DNA of 64,000 nt from NCBI GenBank assembly GCA_028023455.1, contig JAQFVV010000980.1, positions 64,001-128,000 on the forward strand, in the 5' to 3' direction. The stretch comes from Epiperipatus broadwayi (taxonomy: Eukaryota > Onychophora > Udeonychophora > Euonychophora > Peripatidae). Under the pieces are notes generated by a model. That model did not search any database. It was not told where the DNA came from and saw nothing but the letters and a program-made list of their open reading frames with translations. This document shows, piece by piece, positions 36,172 through 46,529 of this stretch; within the stretch, counting starts at the first letter, position 1; each line of letters starts with the position of its first letter. Made by a program: the position numbers and the translations under genes.

Positions 36172-36545
36172 GTTTTCCTGAAGATTTGTAATCATGATAT
36201 TTTAGTTATATTTATATATTAAACTATTTCCATCATCTAATATTATTGAATGTCTTCAAAAAAATAAGTTTATTTTGCTAGTTGGTTAGAGTATTGCCTT
36301 AAAATTCAATATTCAAGAATCTAAGGGTCCATATTTGATTTCCATGCTGGTACTGCCACTTGTCAGGCTAGTAAATAACCTGAAAAAGAGAGAATAATAC
36401 CACTTGAAATGTTGTCCATGCACTAACATGATCTTTATTTACAGTTGAATGTAATTGGAAAATTTAAACAAAGTTAAATTTTTTTAAAGACATTCAATAG
36501 TTAATATTAGATGATGGAAATAGTCCAATATATAAATACAACTGA
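36172..36545 (+). repeat. PLE pseudo-LTR with a stub of its inverted partner
   Basis: 36172-36268 is the outer end of an inverted pseudo-LTR (CCATCATCTAATATT, TTGAATGTCTTC). It joins directly at about 36270 to a forward copy lacking only its first bases (AGTTGGTTAGAGTATTGCC, CTAAGGGTCCA, ATGTTGTCCATGCACTAAC, GATGATGGAAATAGTCC). The whole body is missing, an extreme case of the 27.7-kb layout. Confidence 0.65.
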
Positions 36546-37094
36546 AGTAACTAGAAGGTCTGTAAAAATCTCTACTACAAATTAAAATGTAGAACTACCA
36601 AATAAAGTTAGACAGTTATTTTTAAGATTAAAAAAAATGATTATCATGTGTAGATATAATAGTTGCAGATAAATAGGTAGCATGTCATTTTTTAAGAAAT
36701 ATATTTTAATAAGCTATTATTAAAATAACAAATAACTATCATCTTATTCACTGAAAAAGGCATAAAACTAATGAATAATTCAATTCTAAAATATTCTTAA
36801 CATAAGAATGATAGACTGTAGATATAAATAAAACATCACATATTTAATATAACTTTAAAGTTATAACAATAAATAAATAAAAATGAAAACCTAATTAAAA
36901 ATTAGTTACTTTATTTTGTAAATATGGTTGTTACACAATAATTAGTTTCAAGTTTTGTGTAGTTTTAATACAATAAAAAAAATATGAATAAGTTTATTAA
37001 AATCAAATATTTCATATTAATTACCTATCATTCATTTCTCTTTCTAAATTTCATATTGAATGAAATATTTATCAGGTAAATCCATGATAAATAA

Positions 37095-37328
37095 ACTGCA
37101 GTCTGTTTTTCATCATCAGTTCTTCCAACAATTAAATCACTGATAGAAATCAAAATGGTGTGGTGAAAGTTATACTACAGAAATGTTATTCATTATTGGA
37201 TAATCTTTAATCTAATGAATAATTAATAAAAATTATTAATATCCTTTCATTAAGTGATTTGTATAAAAATTGTGAGGGCAGCATATTTGACACTTATCAA
37301 TGAAACTGTAGTAATTTGATATATATAT
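37095..37328 (+). repeat. Tandem unit 1 (partial) of the 355-bp hammerhead repeat
   Basis: GTTATACTACAGAAATG, GTGATTTGTATAAAAATTGTG and ATCAATGAAACTGTAGTAATT align with 42770-42920 and with 43130-43190. The LTR element at 37329 interrupts the array right after it. Confidence 0.65.
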
Positions 37329-37749
37329 TGTAATGGGCACATACATACATTACATTGTTTTTTATTATTAATCATGAAAGAAAAATAAAAAGTTTGCATT
37401 TAAAAATTTTCTTTAAGAATTAAAAATTGAAATTAAATATCATCTTAAACTCGTATATATAAATCGCACAGATAAAAAAAAAATTATTAAAATAAAACTT
37501 TATTAAAAATAGAAAGGTATTTTAAAAACAAAAACCTAAAAAGATTTAGAGATAAAAATATATCTTTAATCTTAGAAAACACATTAATTAATCAGAAATG
37601 GAAATGATTGTTTTAATTAGTTAAATGTAAACCAGCCTTGGGCATTTAAATGTAAAAACATCGGTCAGATAGGAAAACAATAGAAACTTTTAGCAAATAA
37701 AAAGAAATCCCTATGGAATTGGACCTCAGCGAAAGGACCATCGCATCGA

Positions 37750-37789
37750 TGACGTAATGTAAATTCAATCCTTCAAATTAATATAAAAG
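37750..37789 (+). promoter_or_regulatory. LTR promoter: CRE-like site and TATA box
   Basis: TGACGTAA, then TATAAAAG 25 bases on. Both are intact in the 3' LTR (40753-40760 and 40785-40792). A TATAAAAAG occupies the matching place in the diverged LTR at 44418. Confidence 0.55.
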
Positions 37790-38188
37790 AACAAGTTTGA
37801 AAATTATTAGGAGAATGATAGATTATTTACGATGTGACAGATATGTGTCAGTGCTGAAGTGAAGGAGAAGGGATTGAAAAGATGCACTCTTCAATCCCTT
37901 CAGTTTTGCTAAGAAAGAAAGAGAAACGAACTATCGTTTTTCTACATTGAGGACCAGTTAAAGCATAAACCTCTGGATGGATAAATAAATCGGCCAACAG
38001 AATACCAATCTTAGGACGGTGTGGGAATTCACATTCATGGCAAGCAACAGATAAAGATGAACTGTTTTAAACCGTAAGAACTTTATAAATAATGAACATT
38101 AAATTAAAACTTTCCATATTTAAATGATTGCAATATTATCCTATCTGACCAACTTAATTTATAAATAATGTTATTTGATGTATTTCTT

Positions 38189-38275
<87 letters not shown>

Positions 38276-39333
38276 AAATCATTTCCATTTATTTAGTTAG
38301 TTAGTTATTTTTTGTTCTTTAAGTTTTATCATGATTTTTGTTTTTCGTTAAATTAATTATATAAATGTTAAACTTAAGTCAGGCGTGAATGGCTGTATAG
38401 ATTTGTAAAGTTATATTAGGGGAGGGTAATCTTAGGTTATTTGTGTCATAGTTGAATTGGGTCAATGGATTGGATATATTGGTGTGATTAGTAGATGTAA
38501 TATCAGATTCGCTACGGGCAGAATCGCTTTCATATGCCACACTCACCCTTTTGCCTATGGAAGGAATTATAAGACGGAGAATGCAGTTCCTTTCTATGGA
38601 GTTTTTTTTTATTGCTCTTCTTGTCAGATAGATGTAATATTCCTATCTGACGAGAAGCGGTTTCTTCTCTTAACCTAATTGTGCTGCCGTATTCGTATTA
38701 CATTGAACACATCGATATATCAGATGGATTGAAGTTTGGTTTGACTGTGAACCTTTGGCCTAAGGTTAAACAAGGATTGAATATTTTCTTTTCAAATGCA
38801 AATCTATGTAGTCTATTCATACTCAACACTAAATAAAAATGCATTAAATTTAAGTTGTTTATAGACGCTTGCATGGATTGGTTATCGGTTAAGTATGTTT
38901 TGGGTTTTCATATTTGATCAAAATATATAGACATTTGATAAATAATGATACCTTATGGTGAGTATCTAAAATGTATTTATTCAGATGTCTTTTAAGTTAT
39001 TGGTGACAATGCAAGTATCTTATGGTGAATACTATTGGGTTACTTATAAATTTCCCTCTGCAATTGTCAGTATCAATGATTTTATATTTTGATCATTTAT
39101 GTTTATTTTGAAATGTTTTTAACTGTTGTAATCTATGTAACCGATCTATACTCAACATTATTAAAACAAATGTTTATAATTCCATCTGTAAACTTAATTA
39201 AAATGTAAACTTATAATATAATAGAAATTAAAATGCAAATTAAAATCTAAAGTAAAGTTAAAAATAATGTTGAATGTTAAAATGTAAACTGATACTAAAA
39301 CAATTTTCAATCTTATATATATATATGTGCATA

Positions 39334-39339
39334 AATAAA
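39334..39339 (+). terminator. Polyadenylation signal in the LTR
   Basis: AATAAA with a GT-rich stretch just after it. The pair is kept at about 42290 and in the diverged LTR near 45291. Confidence 0.5.
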
Positions 39340-39604
39340 TGTTTGTATGCTAATTACTGGCAGTGGCTTATTTTATTTATTTTTAATATTGAAATATAAT
39401 TAGATAAGATATTCTATTATTAAATCTCTGCTACTCCATGAGCTAGTGACTTGGGCTAATGACCGGAATCAAAATTTAAAAAAAAAAAAATTTTTTTTTG
39501 GACTTACGTAGCTGCCTACTTTATAAATTTTTCTAGGTTCAAATGCCTAGATGGCGCCCTGTAGTGCAGATTACGTAAGTTTACCTTCTCCAGATCATTA
39601 CAAC

Positions 39605-39623
39605 TGGTCACCCAACTTGGGCC
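39605..39623 (+). promoter_or_regulatory. Primer binding site
   Basis: TGGTCACCCAACTTGGGCC begins two bases after the LTR end, as expected for minus-strand priming. It is related to the site at 20908. Confidence 0.6.
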
Positions 39624-40332
39624 GATCTATTAATAAAAACCACATATGCCCTGAGTAAATTTCTTTTTTCAAAATGAAATATTTTTATCTGTTACATAAA
39701 GTCGTATACTTTAAATCTTATAAAAGTACTGCCAGAAGAAATTGTGCATATATATTAAACACAAGAAAGTGTAAATAATTTTAAAACTAATTTTTGTTAA
39801 AAAAAAAAAAGTCAAAAGGTTGCAATAAATATGTTTTTTTTTTGTTTGTTGATATATATTATGCTTTAACGTGTATAGGCGCGCACAGCAACGTAAGTTT
39901 ATGATCGAAATGTGGTATCTTACGATGAGTACCATTGGGAATTTACTTCAGTGTAATCCTATTTAAGCATTTTAATCAGTCATAAATAAGTTGGTGGTAT
40001 TTATAATTGTGCTGCAAATATACACGTATAAATCCATTATCTTTCAAAACGTATTTAGTTCAATGCAACCTTCTTAAATAAATAATTTAAATAACTTGCT
40101 TGTCATGCCGTGTGGAAAAATAAAATGTATAAAAAAAATAATAGAACTCTTGTGGGGAGGAGGTGTAGACGTAAATGGTCCTTAGGAAAACGATAGTCAA
40201 CATTTTTTTTTGTATATAGTCTTTATACTAACCGAATGTTTTGTAAATTTTGTTAATCATGTACCGTAATTACTAACCCTAAGTAAAAAAAAATTTTTTT
40301 TGTTCATTTTTTTTTAAGCAAGTTTACTGATA
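39624..40332 (+). other. Interior of the LTR element, non-coding
   Basis: No gag or pol motif. A purine-rich GTGGGGAGGAGG lies near 40154. No polypurine tract directly abuts the 3' LTR at 40333, where T-runs are found instead. The short minus-strand frame at 39711-39935 is not convincing. Confidence 0.5.
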
Positions 40333-42560
40333 TGTAACGGGCACATACGTATGTTACATTGTTTTTTATTATTAATCATGAAAGAAAAATAATAAGTACG
40401 CATTTAAAAATTTTCTTTAAGAATTAAAAATTGAAATTAAATATCATCTTAAACTCATATATATAAATCGCACAGATAAAAAAAAAATTATTAAAATAAA
40501 ACTTTATTAAAAATAGAAAGGTATTTTAAAAACAAAACCTAAAAAGATTTAGAGATAAAAATATATCTTTAATCTTGGAAAACACATTAATTAATCAGAA
40601 ATGGAAATGATTGTTTTAATTAGTTAAATGTAAACCAGCCTTGGGCATTTAAATGTAAAAACATCGGTCAGATAGGAAAACAATAGAAACTTTTAGCAAA
40701 TAAAAAGAAATCCCTATGGAATTGGACCTCAGCGAAAGAACCATCGCATCGATGACGTAATGTAAATTCAATCCTTCAAATTAATATAAAAGGACAAGTT
40801 TGAAAATTATTAGGAGAATGATAGATTATTTACGATGTGACAGATATGTGCTAGTGCTGAAGTGAAGGAGAAGGGATTGAAAAGATGCACTCTTCAATCC
40901 CTTCAGTTTTGCTAAGAAAGAAAGAGAAATGAACTATCATTTTTCTACATTGAGGACCAGTTAAAGCATAAACCTCCGGATGGATAAATAAATCGGCCAA
41001 CAGAATACCAATCTTAGGATGGTGTGGGAATTCACATTCATGGCAAGCAATGGATAAAGATGAACTGTTTTAAACCGTAAGAACTTTATAAATAATGAAC
41101 ATTAAATTAAAACTTTCCATATTTAAATGATTGCAATATTATCCTATCTGACCAACTTAATTTATAAATAATGTTATTTGATGTATTTCTTTATNNNNNN
41201 NNNNNNNNNNNNNNNNNNNTATATATATATATTTAAAATCATTTCCATTTATTTAGTTAGTTATTTATTTTTTGTTCTTTAAGTTTTATCATGATTTTTG
41301 TTTTTCGTTAAATTAATTATATAAATGTTAAACTTAAGTCGGGCGTGAATGGCTGTATAGATTTGTAAAGTTATATTAGGGGAGGGTAATCTTAGGTTAT
41401 TTGTGTCGTAGTTGAATTGGATCAATGGATGGAATATATTGGTGTGATTAGTAGATGTAATATCAGATTCGCTACGGGCAGAATCGTTTCATATGCCGCA
41501 CTCACCCGTTTTGCCTATGGAAGGAATTATAAGACGGAGAATGCAGTTCCTTTCTATGGAGTTTTTTTTTATTGCTCTTCTTGTCAGATAGATGTAATAT
41601 TCCTATCTGACGAGAAGCGGTTTCTTCTCTTAACCTAATTGTGCTGCCGTATTCGTATTACATTGAACACATCGATATATCAGATGGATTGAAGTTTGGT
41701 TTGACTGTGAATCTTTGGCCTAAGGTTAAACAAGGATTGAATTTTTTTTTTCAAATGTAAATCTATGTAGTCTATTCATACTCGACACTAAATAAAAATG
41801 CATTAAATTTAAGTTGCTTATAGACACTTGCATGGATTGGTTATCGGTTAAGTATGTTTTGGGTTTTCATATTTGATCAAAATATATAGACATTCGATAA
41901 ATAATGATACCTTACGGTGAGTATCTAAAATGTATTTATTCGGATGTCTTTTAAGTTATTGGTGACAATGCAAGTATCTTTTGGTGAATACTATTGGGTT
42001 ACTTATAAATTTCCTTCTGCAATTGTCAGTATCAATGATTTTATATTTTGATCGTTTATGTTTATTTTGAAATGTTTTTAACCGTTGTAATCTATGTAAC
42101 CGATCTATACTCAACATTATTAAAACAAATTTTTATAATTCCATCTGTGCGAACTTAATTAAAATGTAAACTTATAATATAATAGAAATTAAAATGCAAA
42201 TTAAAATCTAAAGTAAAGTTAAAAATAATGTTAGATGTTAAAATGTAAACTGATACTAAAACAATTTTCAATCTTATATATATGTGCATAAATAAATGTT
42301 TGTATGCTAATTACTGGCAGTGGCTTATTTTATTTATTTTTAATATTGAAATATAATTAGATAAGATATTCTATTATTAAATCTCTGCTACTCCCTGAGC
42401 TAGTGACTTGGGCTAATGACCGGAATCAAAATTAAAAAAAAAAAAAAAATTTTTTTTTGACTTACGTATCTGCCTACTTTATAAATTTTTCTAGGTTCAA
42501 ATGCCTAGATGGTGCCCTGTAGTGCAGATTACGTAAGTTTACCTTCTCTGGATCGTTACA
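40333..42560 (+). repeat. 3' LTR, about 2.2 kb, with an assembly gap
   Basis: Starts TGTAACGGGCACATACG and ends GGATCGTTACA. Many differences from the 5' LTR are C/T or G/A changes. The gap lies where the 5' LTR has its (AT) run. Confidence 0.8.
41195..41219. other. Run of 25 N (assembly gap)
   Basis: Ns replace part of an (AT) run. The true length is unknown. Confidence 1.
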
Positions 42561-42599
42561 GTATATATATATATATTGAACAATGATAAAGATATGTGG

Positions 42600-42670
42600 A
42601 AAAGATTGTAGTCTGGGCCAACTGATGAGTGCTAGTTTTGCATAAAATTTGCATTCTTGGGATTATACCT
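42600..42670 (+). ncRNA. Degenerate hammerhead motif, unit 2
   Basis: GTAGTC, TGG, GCCAA, CTGATGAG (42622-42629), TGCTAGTTTTGCA, AAAA where GAAA is expected, TTTGCATTC, TTGG, GATTAT. The stem I pairs, including the outer part, and the TGG bulge remain. The core G12 is changed to A, which should abolish cleavage. Confidence 0.5.
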
Positions 42671-42957
42671 TTTTTACAAGTCTTTGTTCATATGTTTATG
42701 ATTACATCTCTCCACAAGGTATTAAACATTGATAGAAACCAGTCCCTACTTTCTGTGAGATTGGTGTAATGAAAATTATACTACAGAAATATTATTCATT
42801 ATTAGATAATCTCTAGTTTAATGAATGACTATTAAAAATGATCTCTTTAAGTGATTTGTGTTGAAGTTGTGAGGGCAGTGCATATGGCACTTATCAATAT
42901 AACTGTAGTAATTTGCTATCTATACATATACTGATCAATGGTAAAGACATATGTAAG

Positions 42958-43025
42958 ATACTGTGGTCTGGTCTAACTGATAAGGGTTGGTTCAGCATGA
43001 AATATGCATCCTGGGAATTATAGAT
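42958..43025 (+). ncRNA. Degenerate hammerhead motif, unit 3
   Basis: GTGGTC, TGG, TCTAA, CTGATAA (42977-42983, G8 changed), GGTTGGTTCAGCAT, GAAA, TATGCATC, then CTGGG. The general layout is kept but core and stem I are damaged. Confidence 0.45.
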
Positions 43026-43279
43026 TTTTTTCCATGTTTTTGATTATATGTTTATGATTATATCCCTCAGTAAGGTGTTAAAAGTATATAGAAACCAATA
43101 CCTACCTTGGATGAGAGTGAGGTAGTGAAAATTATACTACAGAAATGTTATTAGTCTAATAAATAATAGGAATTATTAATAGCTGAAAAGATTTGATCAT
43201 ATGATAACAGTAAACAACTACATACATTTTGACAATCTGGATAAATGGTATTGACATTTTTTTTACTTCTGAAAATCTT

Positions 43280-43338
43280 CAGTTTGATATATATATATAT
43301 TGGTTGTAACCTATTATATATATATATATATATATATT
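43280..43338. repeat. Duplicated (AT)n plus TTGGTTGTAACCTATTA
   Basis: TTGGTTGTAACCTATTA occurs twice (about 43300 and 43336) with (AT) runs before each, a local tandem duplication of about 36 bp. Confidence 0.8.
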
Positions 43339-43339
43339 G

Positions 43340-43738
43340 GTTGTAACCTATTAAAAATTAATAGTGAAAAAATTAATACTATCTTTCAGAATTATCATAA
43401 TTATAAATTTTATGTGTGTGAGGATATATCTAAAGAAGTATTCTCTAGTCATAATGTCAGTATATATGGGGGCAGTGGAATTAAAATAGTATTTTATATA
43501 AAAATTTAAAATGTGTTAATATATAAAACCCAAATGATTTATCAGTGGAATTCTCACAAGTTAGTTCATGTGTAATTACAAAAAAAAAATCATTACATAT
43601 ATTTTAACTTTCCGGTTCCTAGATAAAATAGAATTATATATGTAACTGAATATATTATGAAAATGGTGAAGTCTATTTTGACTTCTGTTTGTTTTTTCTA
43701 CAGCATAATCTTTAATTATTATACATTTAAAAACATAT
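43340..43738. other. AT-rich sequence, nothing recognised
   Basis: No family feature is visible. Confidence 0.45.
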
Positions 43739-43948
43739 ATTTAATATTTAAATACAAGTGTATTCTCTATACTGAGCTTAATGTAATTAAAAGGATTTGA
43801 ACTCAGACTTTCAAGATCCCTACATTTATCCACTCCATCTTATACACATGTCCACATATCTGTGAAAATGATCTCCAATATATGTATTTCATGTTGAACC
43901 AGCATTCATCAGCTGGTTCAGATCATCATCTCCCATATATATATAATA
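43739..43948 (-). repeat. FB repeat, first part (split by a solo LTR)
   Basis: GAACTCAGACTTTCAAG, TTTCATGTTGAACCAGCA and CATCATCTCCCATATAT follow the order of the FB-1 left arm. The sequence resumes at 45577 with CAGTGCTCAGTTTATATTA, the next segment of the FB family, so the LTR between is a later insertion. Confidence 0.75.
43867..43930 (-). ncRNA. Hammerhead ribozyme motif with a compensatory pair
   Basis: On the minus strand: GATGATC, bulge, CCAG, CTGATGA, TGCTGGTTCAACA, GAAA, U-ACAU-AUA, TTGG, A, GATCATT. The outer stem I has G-C where the 59-kb copies have A-U (GATAATC/GATTATT). The core is intact. Confidence 0.65.
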
Positions 43949-45576
43949 TGCCGTTAAATTAATTTAAAATTAGAATAAAAACTTCTTTAAGTTCGTAAAT
44001 AAAAAACTAAAAGCTAAAATTAAAAAGAGTTGTTCAATGTATGTATATATATTCGCACAGATGCATACCTTTAAAATTATTTCTTTTTTTAAATAAAAAA
44101 AAGTATTTGAACGTACTTTTTTATTGAAAAAGATAAAAGATCTAAATATAAAATATTTTAGAAAAAAGTAATGTAAGTAAAAATAGAAACAGGTATTAAT
44201 TAATTCCTGAAATCTCAAAATGGAAATGATTGTGTTATTAATGATTGAAAAGCAAATTAGCCCTTGGGGATCTTATATAATTAAAAAGTCAGATGAAAAA
44301 TATAGATAAAAATTAAAGATTTTTTCCGCTCTGAAGCAGAATGTCCAATAGAAGCAGAAAACCAGCACTCGGACCCTAATGAAAATGATTGATTGTTCAG
44401 TGAATCCAAACGATGTGTATAAAAAGAAAGATATTGGAATTAAGGACAGTTCCAGCTTGATTTTGTGAGAAGGGCGATAAGATGCACTTGTCATCCTCTC
44501 TCACATATTTCAAATGAAATGACTGTTAAATTATGAATGGTACTGTTGCAGACCTAAATAAAATAATACCAGGATTGAACCAGCTAAGGCCACCTTCAGA
44601 TAGACTGGTCTTCAAATAAAGACTTCATGGAAATTGACACCAGAAACTGGGACTCTTCTACTGTAAGAGATATAACTGAAAAATTTTTTTAAAAATAATT
44701 AAGAACTTTCAAGATTTGACAAGCTAAACCTAAATCTTTTAAAATGAACTTTAATCTGACTTTTCAAATCAATTATTAATGTTTAATTTTTATACTTTCG
44801 AATTTTCTGACTTAATCATTTCCTTTTTTTTTTAATATTTATTGATTAAATTATTTAAATGCATTAAATTTAAGTTGGGTATAGATGACTGCATAGATTT
44901 GTTAATGTTTAATTATGTTTTTTATTTTCATATTTGATTAAAATATATAGATATTCGGTAAATATGATACCTCACATTGAGTATCTAAAAATATATTTAT
45001 TCAAATGTCTTTTAAGTTATTGATGTCAATGCGGCATCTTAGTATGAATGTCATTGGGTTTCTTGTAAATTTCCCTCTGCAATTACATCAATGACTGTAT
45101 ATTTTGATCATTTATGTTTATTTTGAAATGTTTTTAACTGAGTAATCTATGTAGCCTATCTATACTCAACATTCTAAAGTAAAATTTATTAAAATGTTCA
45201 TCTGTGCAAATAGTTTAAAATAATTTAAATTTTAAAATTAATATTAAAATCTAAAGAAATTGTATTCCTCAATTTTATTTATATGTGCGTTAATAAATGT
45301 TTTGTGTGTTAATTACTGGTAGTGGTTTATTTTATTTTTTTAAATATTAATATATTTTGAGAATATAAATCTTTATTAAAACTTATAAAAATGTTTTAAA
45401 TCTCTGCTACTCCATGAGCTAGTGACTAGGGCTGACGGTCAAAATAACATATATGTGTAAAAATGTGAATCTTTAACTTACGTATCTGCCTATTATATAA
45501 ATTTTCCAGGTTCAAATGGCCTGATGGCACCCTGTATGGCAGATACGGTAAGACTCCATTCTATCCGACCATTATA
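43949..45576 (+). mobile_element. Diverged solo LTR nested in an FB repeat
   Basis: Shared words with the 37.3-kb LTRs, in order: ATATATTCGCACAGAT, AATGGAAATGATTGTGTTA, AGCCCTTGGGGAT, TATAAAAAG (44418), AATGCATTAAATTTAAGTTG, TTAATAAATGTTTTGTG and CTTACGTATCTGCCTA. The end is GACCATTATA. The start (TGCCG) is poorly matched. It is 1628 bp long, with neither primer binding site nor second LTR. Insertion interrupts an otherwise continuous FB repeat. Confidence 0.7.
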
Positions 45577-45964
45577 ATATATATATACAATCAGTGCTCA
45601 GTTTATATTAAAATAGCAAATCTTCAAACTTTAATGGACAGCCTTCAATCTTTTCAATTCTTCAATTCTTCAGCCCTTCTTACCATTAAAAATCTGATAA
45701 TGGGATGTTCAAAGTCTTATTGATGCCAATATTATTTTCATACTCATTTTGTCTTTATGTCACTCTGACTTCTCATGTATAGAACCTTAATATGTCCATT
45801 TAAACATACATAAAATGGATGGCAGAATACAGGCTGAATATGTAATATTTAAATTACAAGTATATTGTCTATACTGAACCTAATGTAATTAGAAGGAATT
45901 TGAACTCAGACTTTCAAGCTCCCTATAGCTATTACTACATACATGTGAAAAAGATAAAATAATA

Positions 45965-46026
45965 TCTAATATATATATATATTCAGTGTTAAACCAGCAC
46001 TCATCAATTGGTCCTGATTTTTATCT
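45965..46026 (-). ncRNA. Degenerate hammerhead motif
   Basis: On the minus strand GGACCAA, TTGATGAG, TGCTGGTTTAACA, then CTGAATA. Core C3 is T and GAAA is lost. Expected to be inactive. Confidence 0.45.
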
Positions 46027-46035
46027 CCCCACCCA

Positions 46036-46037
46036 CC

Positions 46038-46077
<40 letters not shown>

Positions 46078-46078
46078 C
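46036..46078. repeat. (AC)n(AT)n microsatellite
   Basis: CCCACCCACCC then AC and AT runs. Another AT/TTTAT-rich run lies at 46336-46405. Confidence 0.95.
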
Positions 46079-46079
46079 A

Positions 46080-46403
46080 ATTAGTTTCCAACCAGTAACC
46101 ACCTAAACATTCACAGTAAATATAGCAACCAATATTTCTAACTGCTGTCAAGGCAACCTTCATACCTTTTAATAGCAAGAATGGAAATCCATTCTTACTA
46201 ATGGTCCATTGAATATATATGGACACTTAAAGATTGCAACTTGACTACAGAGTATGAAATATTGTTACAATGAAGTTTAAATAAACCTCTTTAAACATGA
46301 AATAAACATGTCACTATAATGCAGACTAATAAATATTTATATATATATATATTTATTTATATATTTTTATATATATATATTTTTATATATATATATATAT
46401 ATA
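46080..46403. other. 324-bp segment splitting the second FB copy
   Basis: It lies between two AT runs. FB sequence stops before it and resumes after it (TAATCAGTGCTCAGCTTAT at 46404). It could be an insertion. No coding or tRNA-like motif was seen. Confidence 0.4.
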
Positions 46404-46520
46404 TAATCAGTGCTCAGCTTATATTAAATAAGAGATTTTCAAACTTTAATGGACAGATTTCAGTCTTCACCATTCAACTTTTCAGCTCTCCATATCATTG
46501 AAAATCTTATGATGTAATAC
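46404..46520 (-). repeat. FB repeat fragment
   Basis: CAGTGCTCAGCTTATATTAAA, CAAACTTTAATGGACAG and CATATCATTGAAAATCTTATG match 45595-45700 and 15330-15430. Confidence 0.65.
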
Positions 46521-46529
46521 ACTTGTATT

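Larger units (their letters stand above)
37329..39602 (+). repeat. 5' LTR, 2274 bp
   Basis: Starts TGTAATGGGCACATAC and ends GATCATTACA. TGACGTAA lies at 37750-37757 and TATAAAAG at 37782-37789. A short inverted repeat GGGATTGAA/TTCAATCCC follows near 37872-37902. An (AT) run is at about 38190-38270. AATAAA (39334-39339) followed by TGTTTGTATG resembles a polyadenylation site. The 73-residue frame at 38457-38678 is shared with the other LTR, but in shifted and altered form, so it is probably not coding. Confidence 0.8.
37329..42560 (+). mobile_element. LTR retrotransposon, large LTRs and almost no interior
   Basis: Two directly repeated LTRs (37329-39602 and 40333-42560) are about 95 percent alike by eye and surround only 730 bp. 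The 5' LTR is followed by a primer binding site. No gag or pol is present, so this is a non-autonomous copy. It sits inside an AT-rich junction of a tandem repeat (37.1 and 42.6 kb), which supports both outer ends. A target duplication cannot be told apart from the surrounding AT repeats. Similar LTRs are at 19255 and 43949. Confidence 0.8.
42561..43195 (+). repeat. Tandem units 2 and 3 of the 355-bp hammerhead repeat
   Basis: Two head-to-tail copies. GAACAATGATAAAGATATGTG (42578) matches GATCAATGGTAAAGACATATG (42944). ATTATACTACAGAAATATTATT (42775) matches ATTATACTACAGAAATGTTATT (43133). The predicted ribozyme cut sites (after 42656 and 43010) are 354 bp apart. Identity between copies is moderate, so the array is old. 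No open frame is present. Confidence 0.75.
45577..46078 (-). repeat. FB repeat continued, then the start of a second direct copy
   Basis: 45577-45830 continues the copy begun at 43739. At about 45845 the outer end (TATTGTCTATACTGAACC, GAACTCAGACTTTCAAG) starts again in the same orientation, giving a second hammerhead-like segment at 45965-46026. Without the LTR the two hammerheads would be about 470 bp apart, a direct tandem. Confidence 0.6.

Noticed and set aside
38457-38678. 73-residue frame shared with 41417-41638
   Set aside because: Both lie at the same place in the two LTRs. The differences include compensating insertions rather than a synonymous pattern, and no protein family is recognised.
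37321-42566. A clear target-site duplication for the LTR element
   Set aside because: Both flanks are AT repeats (TATAT and GTATA), so a duplication cannot be shown.
43970-44494. Two minus-strand frames of 73 and 82 residues
   Set aside because: They lie inside the diverged solo LTR and have low-complexity Phe/Leu/Lys composition.
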